Shown in pieces: positions 7,347 through 16,348 of a stretch of 32,327 bases of DNA. Both the position numbers and the translations under genes were made by a program. The notes below the pieces were generated by a model. The model was not told where the DNA came from, made no database searches, and saw nothing but the letters and a program-made list of their open reading frames with translations. The stretch is from Rhodococcus rhodnii NBRC 100604 (GTDB lineage: Bacteria > Actinomycetota > Actinomycetes > Mycobacteriales > Mycobacteriaceae): NCBI RefSeq assembly GCF_001894925.1, contig NZ_BCXD01000037.1, forward strand, positions 1-32,327, given 5' to 3'. Position 1 is the first letter of the stretch. The number at the start of each line of letters is the position of its first letter.

Positions 7347-8027
7347 ATGACCTCATCCCCTCTCGCGCCCGAGGCGCACGTCTTCGACGTGCCCGGTCGG
7401 GGCCGTGCCATCCGCGCAACGGACGGGACGTTTCTCCGCGTCCGGCCCGGCGCCGACGAATCCGCCGCACGTGCGGGAGTCGCAGTACGTGCCCATCGAG
7501 ATCTGCAGCACCGCTGGACGACTCGCTGCACTCCGGCACGCGTCGTCGGCGACCACCCACTGCTCGACACGCTCCGCGACGTCCTCCCCGACGCCGGCAT
7601 CGACGTCGTCGCGGCGGGCGCAGGCGCGGTGACGATCGGTGCGTGGCTTCCCGGCGCCGCGCGTCCCGACGACACCGTGGTGTCCCCGGCGCTCGAGATC
7701 GCGATCGAGGGAGCGCTGGTCTTCGTCGGCCCGCTGCGGCTCGACGCGACCGACGCGACCCCGTCTCAGGTGCGCCGCCGACGCCACGCCGCCGCGATCG
7801 ACGGACCGGAACTGGCGCACTGGCATCGGACGGTCGACGATCCCCGTCACGACTTCGGCCGAGCCGCACACGCTCTGGTGGCGGCGCGCGTCCTCGACGT
7901 GCTTCGCGCCTGGCAGACCGATCCCGGTGCTGCCGACCGGTTGCGCGACGTCGTCTGGCGCTTCGACGATCACGCACTCACCACGAGCGAGCACGTCGTC
8001 CTCGGCTTCGACGAGCCGCATCCGTGA
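7347..8027 (+). CDS. RiPP cyclodehydratase partner / leader-peptide-binding protein (ocin-ThiF-like)
   Basis: A 226-residue protein that I assign as the partner (C protein) of the YcaO enzyme. The N-terminal third resembles the leader-binding region of such partners (HVFDVPGRGRAIRATDGTFLRVRPG). The middle has an E1-like pattern, ending in VFVGPLRLDATDATPSQVRRR where family members usually read GPL...C..C...R. Here both zinc-ligand cysteines are absent, so the E1-like half looks degenerate and the job is probably to present the precursor and activate the YcaO protein. GAGGAG precedes the ATG. Its stop overlaps the next start in GTGA. The assignment leans on context; sequence likeness alone is modest. 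Confidence 0.6.
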   Translation: MTSSPLAPEAHVFDVPGRGRAIRATDGTFLRVRPGADESAARAGVAVRAHRDLQHRWTTRCTPARVVGDHPLLDTLRDVLPDAGIDVVAAGAGAVTIGAWLPGAARPDDTVVSPALEIAIEGALVFVGPLRLDATDATPSQVRRRRHAAAIDGPELAHWHRTVDDPRHDFGRAAHALVAARVLDVLRAWQTDPGAADRLRDVVWRFDDHALTTSEHVVLGFDEPHP

Positions 8028-8959
8028 TCCGCGCGCCCCATCACTGCGTCGTACGGGACGGCGCCGTACTCGCCGGGCACCGCTACGAACCGGCCACGCG
8101 GCCTCGCGGCACCGTCCTGATGCGCACGCCGTACGACGCCGGTGCGCACGGCACCGCGGCCGCATGGTGGGTACGGCTCGGCTTCCGCGTCGTCGTGCAG
8201 GACGTCCGCGGCCGCTACCGCTCGGACGGCCGCTGGCTCCCCTACCGGAGCGAAGCGGACGACGGTGCGGACACGGCGACCCGGCTGGATCCACCCGTCG
8301 TCGCCGTCGGTACCTCGTACGGCGCGCACTGCGCCGTCGAGCTCGCGCGCGCCGCCCCCGTCGCGGCCGTGGTCGCGATGGTCCCGGCGCTCGGCCTGCA
8401 CGAGACTGCCACCCGAAACGGAACCCGCTGCGTCCGTGACCGTCTCGGGTGGTGGCACGAGCACGGCTTCGGCCGCTTCTCGGCACCGCCCGCGGCGCCG
8501 GAGCGGCTCGACCACGCCACCGAGACGGCTCGGCGTCGCGGCATCGACCGTGCGCCCGCCGCACTCGGCTGGCCCGAGAACCGCGCCGCGGCATGGCGTC
8601 GGCTGTGGGATGCTCCCCCACTCGACTTCACCGACCGGTATGCGGACGCCCGCGCTCCGCTGCTCGTGCTGGGCGGCGACCACGACTTCTTCGCGGCCGA
8701 TGCCGTCCGGCTCGCGCAGTCGTGGCCCGTCGACGCCCTGCACGTGAGTGGGCCGTGGGGGCACCGGCTCCTCGCGGGCGTGCCGGAGCCGATGCGCGAG
8801 GCGCTGCGTGCGCACGGAGGGCCGGGGACGGTCGTCGCGGCGTGGCTCGGCGGAGTCCTCGGCGATCGTCCTGGTCCGCACCCCCGTACCGGAAGTCGGG
8901 TACTCGATCCCGACGCCGGATGGCGACATCACCCGACCCGACCGAAAGAACGTTCGTGA
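8024..8959 (+). CDS. CocE/NonD (peptidase S15-like) alpha/beta hydrolase
   Basis: A 311-residue alpha/beta hydrolase. The N-terminus has the S15/CocE pattern: MRTPYDAG, then VVVQDVRGRYRSDGRW, then the nucleophile elbow VGTSYGAHCA with the active serine. The acid is probably in LGGDHDFFAAD and the histidine in SGPWGHRLL. It lacks the C-terminal jelly-roll domain of full-length X-Pro dipeptidyl peptidases, so only the catalytic part is present. The GTG start and stop both overlap neighbours in GTGA, placing it firmly within the RiPP maturation operon. The likely role is removal of the leader or trimming of the modified peptide; esterase activity on another substrate cannot be excluded. Confidence 0.75.
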   Translation: MIRAPHHCVVRDGAVLAGHRYEPATRPRGTVLMRTPYDAGAHGTAAAWWVRLGFRVVVQDVRGRYRSDGRWLPYRSEADDGADTATRLDPPVVAVGTSYGAHCAVELARAAPVAAVVAMVPALGLHETATRNGTRCVRDRLGWWHEHGFGRFSAPPAAPERLDHATETARRRGIDRAPAALGWPENRAAAWRRLWDAPPLDFTDRYADARAPLLVLGGDHDFFAADAVRLAQSWPVDALHVSGPWGHRLLAGVPEPMREALRAHGGPGTVVAAWLGGVLGDRPGPHPRTGSRVLDPDAGWRHHPTRPKERS

Positions 8960-10335
8960 CCACTCGACGTCTCCTCTCCCCCGACGACCTCGTCGACCCC
9001 GTGACGGGCATCGTCCGCTCCGTCCGCGAGGTACTGCGCCCGCCCGGCGCTCCCGAGCGCTACGTCTCGCTCACGGCATCGGTCGCCGACGCGCGGCGGC
9101 TCGGTGACTGGCCCGCCGACCGCGTGTCGCTCGGGACGAGCTTCGGCGATCCCGCGACCGCACGCATCGCCGCGATCGCGGAGGCGGTCGAACGCTACTG
9201 CGGCAACTGGATTCCCCCGGAGCCCGGGGCGCACCACCGGATCACCACCGCGGCCGCGCTGCGCGGGGCGGGTGAGAACACGCTCGACGAGTTCCCCCGC
9301 TTCGCTGCGTGGCAACTGGAGCGACCCGGCTTCCCGTACCGCGACGTCACCGACGACACCGAGACGCTGTGGGTGCGGTGCAGCGACGAATCGCGAGCCG
9401 GCGATACGGCGCCGATCTGGGCTCCCGCCTCGCTCGTCCTGCTCAACTGGCGGCGATCGTGGCTACGCGAGCTCCCTCGCCTCCATCACCTCAACTACGC
9501 GGGAATCGCGACCGGACAGGGCGTCGCCGACGCTCGCGATCGCGGCATCCTCGAGGTGATCGAACGCGACGCACTCGAAACCTGGTGGCATCTGGACGGT
9601 CCGACACACGGGATCGACCTCGACTCCGTCCCCGGCCTCCGCGAGGATCTCGCGGGAGGCCGCCTCGACGCACACGCCGTCACGATGCCGAGCGAATTCG
9701 CACCGTGCGTCGCCGCACTCGTTCGCGATCCCGACACCGGCATCCGGGCAGCAGGTTTCGCCTCGAGTCTGTCGCCCGAGCGCGCGGTGCGCAAGGCCGT
9801 ACTCGAAGCGATCCACACGTGGGCGTTCACGCTGGGTGTCCTCGAACCCGGCGGATGGGTGTTCCGCGCCGTCGACGCAGGTCTGTCGGCGCCGGGCCTG
9901 TACCTCGGCCATCGGGCCGACGGACGATACCTCGACTCCGCCGGTGCGCACTTCGAGAACGTCGTCGACCTCGGCGCGCACGTCCAGGTGTGGCTCGACG
10001 AGCGAACGCATCGCGAGGAGCGCCGCTTCACCGAACCCGCCCTCGGCGAACGCGCGATCGGCACCGTTGCGGCGACGACGATGCCCGAGGTCCGTCGCCG
10101 TCTCGCCGCACGAGGCCATCGCGTGATCACGTGCGACCTGACCACACGCGACATCGCACGCACGCCGCTGCGCGTCGTGCGCTCGCTCGTGACGGGGCTC
10201 GTCCCCAACGCACCCGCCGCGTTCACGTACTACGGCTGCCCACGTTTCGGGGAGGTGGCGGTCGCGCGCGGCTGGCGGACATCCGTCCCGTCCGGGCCCG
10301 ACGACCTGTCGCTGCTTCCGGCTCCCCACATGTGA
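8956..10335 (+). CDS. YcaO-domain azoline cyclodehydratase (D protein)
   Basis: A 459-residue YcaO enzyme, which uses ATP to activate backbone amides so that Ser, Thr or Cys side chains close to azolines. Key ATP/Mg motifs are visible: EAVERY (residues about 76-81), GQGVADARDRGILEVIERDALE, and the later helix ERAVRKAVLEAIHTWAF. The C-terminus ends LLPAPHM, a partly proline-rich tail in the place where azoline-forming YcaO proteins often have a PxPxP motif. The GTG at 8956 overlaps the upstream stop, which decides the start over an ATG at 8920. It is immediately followed by the dehydrogenase. Because the precursor has no Cys, the expected products are oxazolines rather than thiazolines. Confidence 0.88.
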   Translation: MTTRRLLSPDDLVDPVTGIVRSVREVLRPPGAPERYVSLTASVADARRLGDWPADRVSLGTSFGDPATARIAAIAEAVERYCGNWIPPEPGAHHRITTAAALRGAGENTLDEFPRFAAWQLERPGFPYRDVTDDTETLWVRCSDESRAGDTAPIWAPASLVLLNWRRSWLRELPRLHHLNYAGIATGQGVADARDRGILEVIERDALETWWHLDGPTHGIDLDSVPGLREDLAGGRLDAHAVTMPSEFAPCVAALVRDPDTGIRAAGFASSLSPERAVRKAVLEAIHTWAFTLGVLEPGGWVFRAVDAGLSAPGLYLGHRADGRYLDSAGAHFENVVDLGAHVQVWLDERTHREERRFTEPALGERAIGTVAATTMPEVRRRLAARGHRVITCDLTTRDIARTPLRVVRSLVTGLVPNAPAAFTYYGCPRFGEVAVARGWRTSVPSGPDDLSLLPAPHM

Positions 10336-11309
10336 TGACGGCACACGAGCTCCTCACGCGCGCACTGCGTCCCGGCGACCCGGGACCGCCGCTGCCACCG
10401 GGGCCCCGCGACGGCGGCTGGCTCGGGGTGGGTGCCGAACCCGTCACGGTGCCGCCGGACTGGGACGCACTGCTGGATGCGTTGTGGCGGCCCACCGGAT
10501 TCCATGTCACCGCCGACGGGCAGCCGACCACGATCGCTCGACGGCCGGTTCCGTCGGCCGGCGGGACGTACGGCGTCCGTACCCACCTCGTGATTCCCGC
10601 GCACGCCCGCGGCACCCTCGCGCCGGGTCGGTACGTGCATCTGCGTGAGGACTCGCTGCTGGTGCGTCGCACCGACGGTCCGCCACCACCGGACGGCGAG
10701 CACGCGAGTGTGGTGTTCACCGCCGCTCCCGGACGCGCCTTCGGCCGCTACCGCCACCGTGCGTGGCCGCTGTGGATCGCCGACACGGCATACGCCGTCG
10801 CGACGCTCGAACGACTCGTCGTCACCGGAACCGCGACGCTCGGGTCGCCGGCGACGTGCACGATCGCCGCGCTCGCACCGGCCTCCGACACCGCATGGTG
10901 GGCGCGGTCGGGTGCGCCCGAACTGACGCTCGCGCACATCACGCTGCCGAACGGTCCGCAGCCGGACACGGCTGCCGCGCAGCACTTCTCGCGACGTCGC
11001 TCGCCCTCACATGCACGCTTCATCGCACGAGACGAGAGCAACGATCCGACGTCGCGCGCCGTCGCCGCGGCCTCGCAGCAACAGTGGGTCGCGCACGCCG
11101 CGACGACGGCACTGTGGACGGTCCCCGGGCACTTCGGGGCACACGACGTGTGGTGCACCCACCTCGCGGCGGCGCGACTCGCGGCGAGCGCCGTCCTCGC
11201 GGGACTGCAGGTGCGCGCCGTGTCGGGCATGACCTCGACCGCCCCGCCGTACCCGCTTCATGCGCTCGCCTTCCTCGATCTCCCCGAAGGAGGACTCTCG
11301 TGGTCGTAG
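10335..11309 (+). CDS. SagB-type FMN-dependent dehydrogenase (B protein)
   Basis: A 324-residue protein with nitroreductase-fold features of SagB-type azoline oxidases. The clearest signature is PVPSAGGTYGVRTHLVI followed by LAPGRYVHLREDSLLVR, which corresponds to the PSAGG...Y..V motif and following strand of that family. FGRYRHRAWPLWIADTAYAVATLERL corresponds to the helix that follows. The C-terminal half is more divergent. It would oxidise azolines to aromatic azoles with FMN. The ATG overlaps the YcaO stop by one base (TGATG), and its own end overlaps the ABC gene by ten bases. Presence of a B protein suggests that the mature product contains true oxazoles. Confidence 0.75.
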   Translation: MTAHELLTRALRPGDPGPPLPPGPRDGGWLGVGAEPVTVPPDWDALLDALWRPTGFHVTADGQPTTIARRPVPSAGGTYGVRTHLVIPAHARGTLAPGRYVHLREDSLLVRRTDGPPPPDGEHASVVFTAAPGRAFGRYRHRAWPLWIADTAYAVATLERLVVTGTATLGSPATCTIAALAPASDTAWWARSGAPELTLAHITLPNGPQPDTAAAQHFSRRRSPSHARFIARDESNDPTSRAVAAASQQQWVAHAATTALWTVPGHFGAHDVWCTHLAAARLAASAVLAGLQVRAVSGMTSTAPPYPLHALAFLDLPEGGLSWS

Positions 11310-12937
11310 CAGCCGAGTTGTGGCGCGCCGCCTTCACACATCCGCGACACGCATTCGTCACCGTCGGCACACATCTGGCCGTCGCGTCGACTCATGCTCT
11401 CGGCGCACTCGCCCTCGCGGTCGCGCTGTCCGGAATAGCAACGCGCCATTCCGCCACGATCGCCGCGGGTCTCGCAGCCGTCCTCGGCCTCGCGCTCGTG
11501 CGTGCCGCGTTCGGCGAGGTGGAGGCGAACGCCGCCGGGAGGCTCGGCGCGACCGTGGCCGGGACACTGCGTGATCGCGCACTCGCCGCCACAGCCGTAC
11601 CCACGCGCCTGCACGACGTGAGCGCACGTGACGGCCGCACCCTCACGACCCTCGTCGACGGGGTGGACGGCGTCGACGCCTATGTGACGCGCTATCTCCC
11701 GGTCGCGGTGACGGTCGTCGTCGTCACACCGGCTGTGCTCGTCGCGGTGGCGGTGCTGTCGCCGCTCGCCGGCGCCGCCGCCTTCGTCGGCGTCGCCCTC
11801 GCACTCGCCGGTCCGATGGCGTGGCGACGCGCGATGCGGTCGCGCGAACCACGGCACTGGGACTCCTACGAGCGGCTCGCCGCCGACCTCCTCGACGCAC
11901 TGCGATCGATGGCGACGGTGCGTGCCCTCGGCGCCACCCGCGACCTGCGCGACTCCCTCGGTGCCCGCTCGGACGCGCTGCATCGCGCGACCGTCGGGGC
12001 GATGCGCATCTCGCTGGTGGACACCGCGATCGTCGATCTGGCCGTCCAGGGTGGATACGTCGTCGCCGTCGCTCTCGCCGCCACGGGGGCCGGTGACTCG
12101 CATCCGCTCGCGCTCTACGCGGTACTGCTGCTCGCGTCCGAGGCGTTTCGGCCCGTTCGCGACCTCGCCCGCGAATGGCACGCCGGGTTCCTCGGCATGT
12201 CGGCGTTACCCGGACTGCGCGCCGCTGGAGCATTCGACCCGGTTGCAGAGCCGGCGGCGCCGCAGCAGCCCGGCGCGACGCGCGGTGCCCGACTCGCCTT
12301 CTCCGGTGTGCGCTTCCGCTACCCCGACGCCGCCGAGGACGTCCTCGGCGGCGTGGATCTCGACCTCCGGCCCGGTGCACTCCACGCACTCACCGGCGAG
12401 TCGGGTGCAGGCAAGAGCACTCTGCTCGATCTCGCGCTCGGGCACCTGACCCCCACCTCCGGCACCGTCCTCGTCGGCGACACCGCGCCCGAGGCGGGAT
12501 GCCTCGCGGTCGTGTCGCAACACCCTGTCCTGTTCCACGGCACCGTCCGCGCGAATCTCGCCGCGGGAGCCCACGCCCCGAGCGACACCGACCTGCGCCG
12601 TGCCGCCGCGGCCGCCGGTGCACGAGACGTCGTCGCCGCGCTCGGACTGGACGGCATGATCGCCGAGGCCGGTTCGTCGCTGTCGGGTGGGCAGCGGCAG
12701 CGGCTCGCGGTGGCACGCGCGCTCGCGTCCGACCGACCCGCGCTGCTCGCCGACGAACCGACGAGCGCGCTCGACGACGGCAACGCACGCCGCGTCCTGG
12801 CAGCACTGCGGGACGCCGCGCGCGACCGAGTCGTCGTGGTCGTCACGCACCGCATCGATCTTCTCGAGCCCGAGGACGAGGTGCTGCGGCTGACGGGCGG
12901 GTGCGTCGTCACCGAATGCCGGGAGGCGGCCCGATGA
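11300..12937 (+). CDS. ABC exporter half-transporter, CydD-like, RiPP operon
   Basis: A 545-residue fused membrane/ATPase protein. Roughly residues 1-300 hold about six membrane segments, and residues 330-545 hold the ATPase: Walker A GESGAGKST, signature LSGGQRQRLAVARAL, Walker B ALLADEPTSALDD and switch histidine VVVTHRIDLL. GTG at 11300 is preceded by GGAGG seven bases upstream. It starts inside the dehydrogenase gene and ends in ATGA overlapping the second half-transporter, so the two should form a heterodimer. The overall look is of the CydDC branch, but cytochrome bd oxidase genes are not here. The probable role is export of the mature peptide. Confidence 0.85.
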   Translation: MVVAAELWRAAFTHPRHAFVTVGTHLAVASTHALGALALAVALSGIATRHSATIAAGLAAVLGLALVRAAFGEVEANAAGRLGATVAGTLRDRALAATAVPTRLHDVSARDGRTLTTLVDGVDGVDAYVTRYLPVAVTVVVVTPAVLVAVAVLSPLAGAAAFVGVALALAGPMAWRRAMRSREPRHWDSYERLAADLLDALRSMATVRALGATRDLRDSLGARSDALHRATVGAMRISLVDTAIVDLAVQGGYVVAVALAATGAGDSHPLALYAVLLLASEAFRPVRDLAREWHAGFLGMSALPGLRAAGAFDPVAEPAAPQQPGATRGARLAFSGVRFRYPDAAEDVLGGVDLDLRPGALHALTGESGAGKSTLLDLALGHLTPTSGTVLVGDTAPEAGCLAVVSQHPVLFHGTVRANLAAGAHAPSDTDLRRAAAAAGARDVVAALGLDGMIAEAGSSLSGGQRQRLAVARALASDRPALLADEPTSALDDGNARRVLAALRDAARDRVVVVVTHRIDLLEPEDEVLRLTGGCVVTECREAAR

Positions 12938-14592
12938 TCCGATCCGATCGGCCCGGGGAAACGCGAGGTCCGGTCCGCGACGCGGCGATCGCACTCGGGC
13001 GACTGGTCCCGGTACTGCGGCCGCAGTGGCGGACGGCCGCACTCACCACCGTGGTCGCGACCGCCGGGGGCGCCCTCCTCGTCGCTCTGGTCGTCGCGGT
13101 CGCGGCGATCGTCGGCCGGATCGCCGTCACCGGCACGGCCCCCTCGCTCGGCGCCTGGGCGGCACTCGGCCTGGGCGTCCTCGTGCGCGCGGCACTGACG
13201 TGGTGGGAGATGGACCTGTCGCACTCGCTCGCGTATCGCGTTCTCGCACAGCTCCGTTCCGAAGTCTTCGCGCGCTACACGGTCGCCGTGCCGGGACGGC
13301 AGCCGGTTCGTTCGGGACATGCGGCGACGGTGCTCGGTGACATCGAGAAGCTCGAGTTCTTCTACGCACACACCCTCGCGCAACTCGTCGGCACCGGCGT
13401 TCTCGTGTCGGCGGGACTCGCCGCTCTCGTCGTCGTCGACGGAGCGCTCGCCGCCGTCGCCGCTGCCGGACTCGTCGCGCTCGTCGTCGTCACCGCGATC
13501 GATGCCCCTCGCGCAGCGCGTGCGGGCGCCGACGTCACCGCTGCGCGCAGTGCCCTGTCGGCACGGGTCGCCGACGTTCTCGGGGGCATGCGGGAGGTCC
13601 TCGGCTACGGTCTCGCCGCCCGGATCCGCCGCGACGTCGGTGCCGCGTCCCTCGGCCTGGCCCGCACCCACGCCCGACGCGAGCGCCTCTCCCGGCGTGC
13701 CGACACCATCCGGGACGTCGTCGTCACCGTCTCGGTGGTGGCGGTGGTCGCCGTGGCCTCCGCGGGCACGATCTCGCCGCAGTGGGTGCCGGCGCTGGCC
13801 GCCGGAACGCTCGGAGTCCTGGCGCTCGCCGCGTCCGCGGCGACGACCGTCGCCGCACTTCCGGCACTGGCCGCGTCGGCCGCGCGCGTGGGCGACGCGC
13901 TCACGCTGCCGCCCGCGACCACCCCCGTCACCGCACCGCTGCCCGCCCCGTCCGGCGATCTCGGACTTCGCGTTCGCGGGCTGCGATTCGCCTACGACGA
14001 CGCCGTCGTGCTGGACGACCTCGATCTCGATGTCGCGCCGGGTGAGTTCGTCGCGATCACCGGGCCGTCGGGGGCAGGAAAGTCGACACTCGCGACGCTC
14101 CTGGCACGTCTCGTCGATCCCGACGACGGGACGATCAAGCTCGTGGGGAACGACGCTGCGGCACCGCTCGCCGCGCTCGCCGACGACACCCTGCGCCGCT
14201 GCGTCACGCTCGTCGCCCAGGACTGCGCCGTTCTGCGCGGCACCGTGCGCGAAGCCCTGCTCCACGGAAACGTCCGGGACGCCGAAGACGACGAACTCGA
14301 CCGGATGCTGACGCAAGTCGGACTGAGCGGGGCGATCGACCTCGACGCCACGATCGGGTACGGCGGGCTGCGGCTCTCCGGCGGCCAACGCGCGCGGCTG
14401 TGCCTCGCGCGCGCCCTGCTCCGCAGGCCCCGGATCCTGATCCTCGACGAGATCACCGCCGCACTCGACGATCGCACCGAGGCCGAGGTCGTGCGGTTGC
14501 TCCGCGAGACGGACTGCACGCGAGTGGTCGTGTCGCATCGGCCGGCCACCGTCGCTGCCGCCGACCGGGTGGTGACGATGTCGGCACCATGA
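12934..14592 (+). CDS. ABC exporter half-transporter, CydC-like, RiPP operon
   Basis: A 552-residue partner of the preceding protein. About six membrane segments lie in residues 30-310. The ATPase domain has Walker A GPSGAGKST, signature LSGGQRARLCLARAL, and a Walker B/D-loop that reads ILILDEITAALDD with Ile in place of the usual Pro in DEP. The switch histidine is in VVVSHRPATV. The ATG at 12934 overlaps the upstream stop. This is the last gene of the rightward operon; a new promoter-like element follows. With its partner it probably exports the modified peptide, completing a produce-export-reimport set with the divergent FecCD system. Confidence 0.85.
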   Translation: MIRSDRPGETRGPVRDAAIALGRLVPVLRPQWRTAALTTVVATAGGALLVALVVAVAAIVGRIAVTGTAPSLGAWAALGLGVLVRAALTWWEMDLSHSLAYRVLAQLRSEVFARYTVAVPGRQPVRSGHAATVLGDIEKLEFFYAHTLAQLVGTGVLVSAGLAALVVVDGALAAVAAAGLVALVVVTAIDAPRAARAGADVTAARSALSARVADVLGGMREVLGYGLAARIRRDVGAASLGLARTHARRERLSRRADTIRDVVVTVSVVAVVAVASAGTISPQWVPALAAGTLGVLALAASAATTVAALPALAASAARVGDALTLPPATTPVTAPLPAPSGDLGLRVRGLRFAYDDAVVLDDLDLDVAPGEFVAITGPSGAGKSTLATLLARLVDPDDGTIKLVGNDAAAPLAALADDTLRRCVTLVAQDCAVLRGTVREALLHGNVRDAEDDELDRMLTQVGLSGAIDLDATIGYGGLRLSGGQRARLCLARALLRRPRILILDEITAALDDRTEAEVVRLLRETDCTRVVVSHRPATVAAADRVVTMSAP

Positions 14593-14604
14593 GATAGCGT
14601 CCCG

Positions 14605-14618
14605 GTTGACAATTCAAC
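14605..14618 (+). promoter_or_regulatory. -35-like TTGACA within a small inverted repeat
   Basis: GTTGACAATTCAAC contains a consensus -35 hexamer (TTGACA) and 5-bp inverted arms (GTTGA/TCAAC). It lies 12 bases after the exporter gene and about 80 bases before the esterase start. The -10 region is not distinct. It indicates that the esterase has its own promoter. Confidence 0.35.
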
Positions 14619-14695
14619 TTGCACATCGCTGCGCGAACGGGGGTCCGTGCGGCACGGCCAGACACCACTGGTCGTCGACCCGCCCGAGGATCCCC

Positions 14696-16348
14696 ATGAC
14701 GCACTCGCTCCCCGATGCGCATCGCCGCCCCCGTCGGCTCCGAAGCATCGCAGCCGCATCGCTCGCCGCTCTCGTCACGACTGCAGGAGCGGGGATCTGG
14801 GCGTACAACGCACCCACCGCGACGCACGCAGCCCCCGATCTTCGGGCTTCGGTCACCACGTGTCACGACATGGTCGCGGTGACGATATCCGGTCGTGGCG
14901 GCGGCATGGCGAACCGCGACGATGACGACCCCCGATGGTTGAGGGACGCGAACTCGGCTCCCCTCCCGGCATCCCTCGAATACGGGAACCGGTGGGTCGA
15001 TCCCGTCCTGGGCCCGGCCGGTGACGAACTGGGCGACGGCTTCGCGGCGGTTCACATCGCCTATCCCGCCGACCTCGGAAGCTACGACCGCGCCGTGGAG
15101 ACCGGTGTCGCGAACGCCGAGCAGGTGATGCGTGCCATCGGCGCAGCGTGCCCCGACACCCGGTTCGCGATCGTCGGCTACAGCCAGGGGGCCGACGTCG
15201 CGCGCCGTCTCGCGATGGGAATCGGCAACGATCCGAACGGTTCCGTCGTCGATGCCGCACACGTACTCGGAGTCGTCGTGATCGCCGACCCGGGTCGCTC
15301 GATCGGCGACGGCGCCTTCCCCGGGGCTCGTGACCCGTTCCGCGGCCCGGACGGATTCGACCTCGACTATCGGACAGGGACTGCGACGACACCCGGCTCG
15401 GGCCTTCTCGGTGGCACCGCAGGAAGTTTCGGCGCGCTCGACGGCAGAGTTGCGTCCTTCTGCTCCGACGGGGATTTCACCTGCGCGGCACCGGAGAACA
15501 TCGCCCTGCTACGAGTACTGATCAACATCGGCACCGCGCTCGAGATCGAGTCCCTGCAGACGGACGGCCCGACCCTCGATCACGCCGGCGAGTTCGCGCG
15601 CATTCTCACCCGCACCGTCGTTCTCGCGTTCGCCGACATCCGCTCGCAGCCGGCATGGCTCACGACCGACAAGAGCTTCCTCGACGTACTCGTCAAGGTG
15701 TCGGCGCCGACCTATGTTCCGAGCGAACCTCCAGCCCCCTCGGTCGAACCGACGTTGGGTCGCCTCGCCTCGCTCACTCACCTCCCGCGCAAGACGGCCG
15801 AGGAGATCATCGGTTTCGTCCTCGACAATCGAGGACTCCTCGACGTCGTCCGGTCCGACCCGTACGACACGACGTTCGCGCCCGACGGCGGCATGCACTT
15901 CGACTACTGGAACGACGACACGGACAAGCCACACACCTCCATCGACTACGCCGCCGCATGGCTCGCCCATCTCGGCCGCCAAGTGGCGCAGGGACGCACC
16001 GTCGACAGCGCCGAGCCGGACGAGACGACCCTCGAGGCAACCCTCGTCGCAGCCGAACGAACCCTCGAGCCCGACGCCTCCCCCGCGAACGACCCGGTCG
16101 TGGACGAGACTTCCGCAACCGACACCGCCGTCGCGCCGACGACGACCAGGGAGCGCACCCTCACCTCACCGACCGCGACGCCGGGGCCCGACGCGGCGAC
16201 CACGACGTCGCGGACTCCGTCGAGCGTCGCACCGACTCACGCCGACTCGACGCCCGTCATCACGACACCGGCGGCCCCCACCACCACGAGAGCGACGTCG
16301 TCCGAGGACCCCGACACCGACTCGGTGACAACCCACCGCGGCGAGTGA
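14696..16348 (+). CDS. Secreted cutinase-family serine esterase with large insertion and Thr/Pro-rich tail
   Basis: A 550-residue secreted esterase. A basic start (RRPRRLRS) and a hydrophobic core ending near THAAP form a signal peptide. The cutinase fold shows TTCHDM (Cys56), the nucleophile GYSQG (Ser163), and FCSDGDFTC (Cys256, Asp260, Cys263). The histidine is most likely MHFDYW (His401), so Asp and His are about 140 residues apart; in small cutinases they are close. Residues 264-400 are thus an inserted region. From about 440 the chain is Thr/Ser/Pro/Glu-rich and low-complexity, as in cell-wall-spanning linkers. GAGGA precedes the ATG at 14696; a longer frame upstream is rejected. The substrate may be lipid or polyester, and the gene looks independent of the RiPP operon. 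Confidence 0.82.
   Translation: MTHSLPDAHRRPRRLRSIAAASLAALVTTAGAGIWAYNAPTATHAAPDLRASVTTCHDMVAVTISGRGGGMANRDDDDPRWLRDANSAPLPASLEYGNRWVDPVLGPAGDELGDGFAAVHIAYPADLGSYDRAVETGVANAEQVMRAIGAACPDTRFAIVGYSQGADVARRLAMGIGNDPNGSVVDAAHVLGVVVIADPGRSIGDGAFPGARDPFRGPDGFDLDYRTGTATTPGSGLLGGTAGSFGALDGRVASFCSDGDFTCAAPENIALLRVLINIGTALEIESLQTDGPTLDHAGEFARILTRTVVLAFADIRSQPAWLTTDKSFLDVLVKVSAPTYVPSEPPAPSVEPTLGRLASLTHLPRKTAEEIIGFVLDNRGLLDVVRSDPYDTTFAPDGGMHFDYWNDDTDKPHTSIDYAAAWLAHLGRQVAQGRTVDSAEPDETTLEATLVAAERTLEPDASPANDPVVDETSATDTAVAPTTTRERTLTSPTATPGPDAATTTSRTPSSVAPTHADSTPVITTPAAPTTTRATSSEDPDTDSVTTHRGE

Noticed and set aside
12319-14538. 739-codon minus-strand open frame opposite the ABC exporters.
   Set aside because: An antisense shadow typical of high-GC DNA; the plus strand has complete ABC motifs.
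11300-14592. CydDC proteins for cytochrome bd assembly.
   Set aside because: The exporter pair resembles CydDC in architecture, but no cydAB genes are near and the pair is translationally coupled to RiPP maturation genes.
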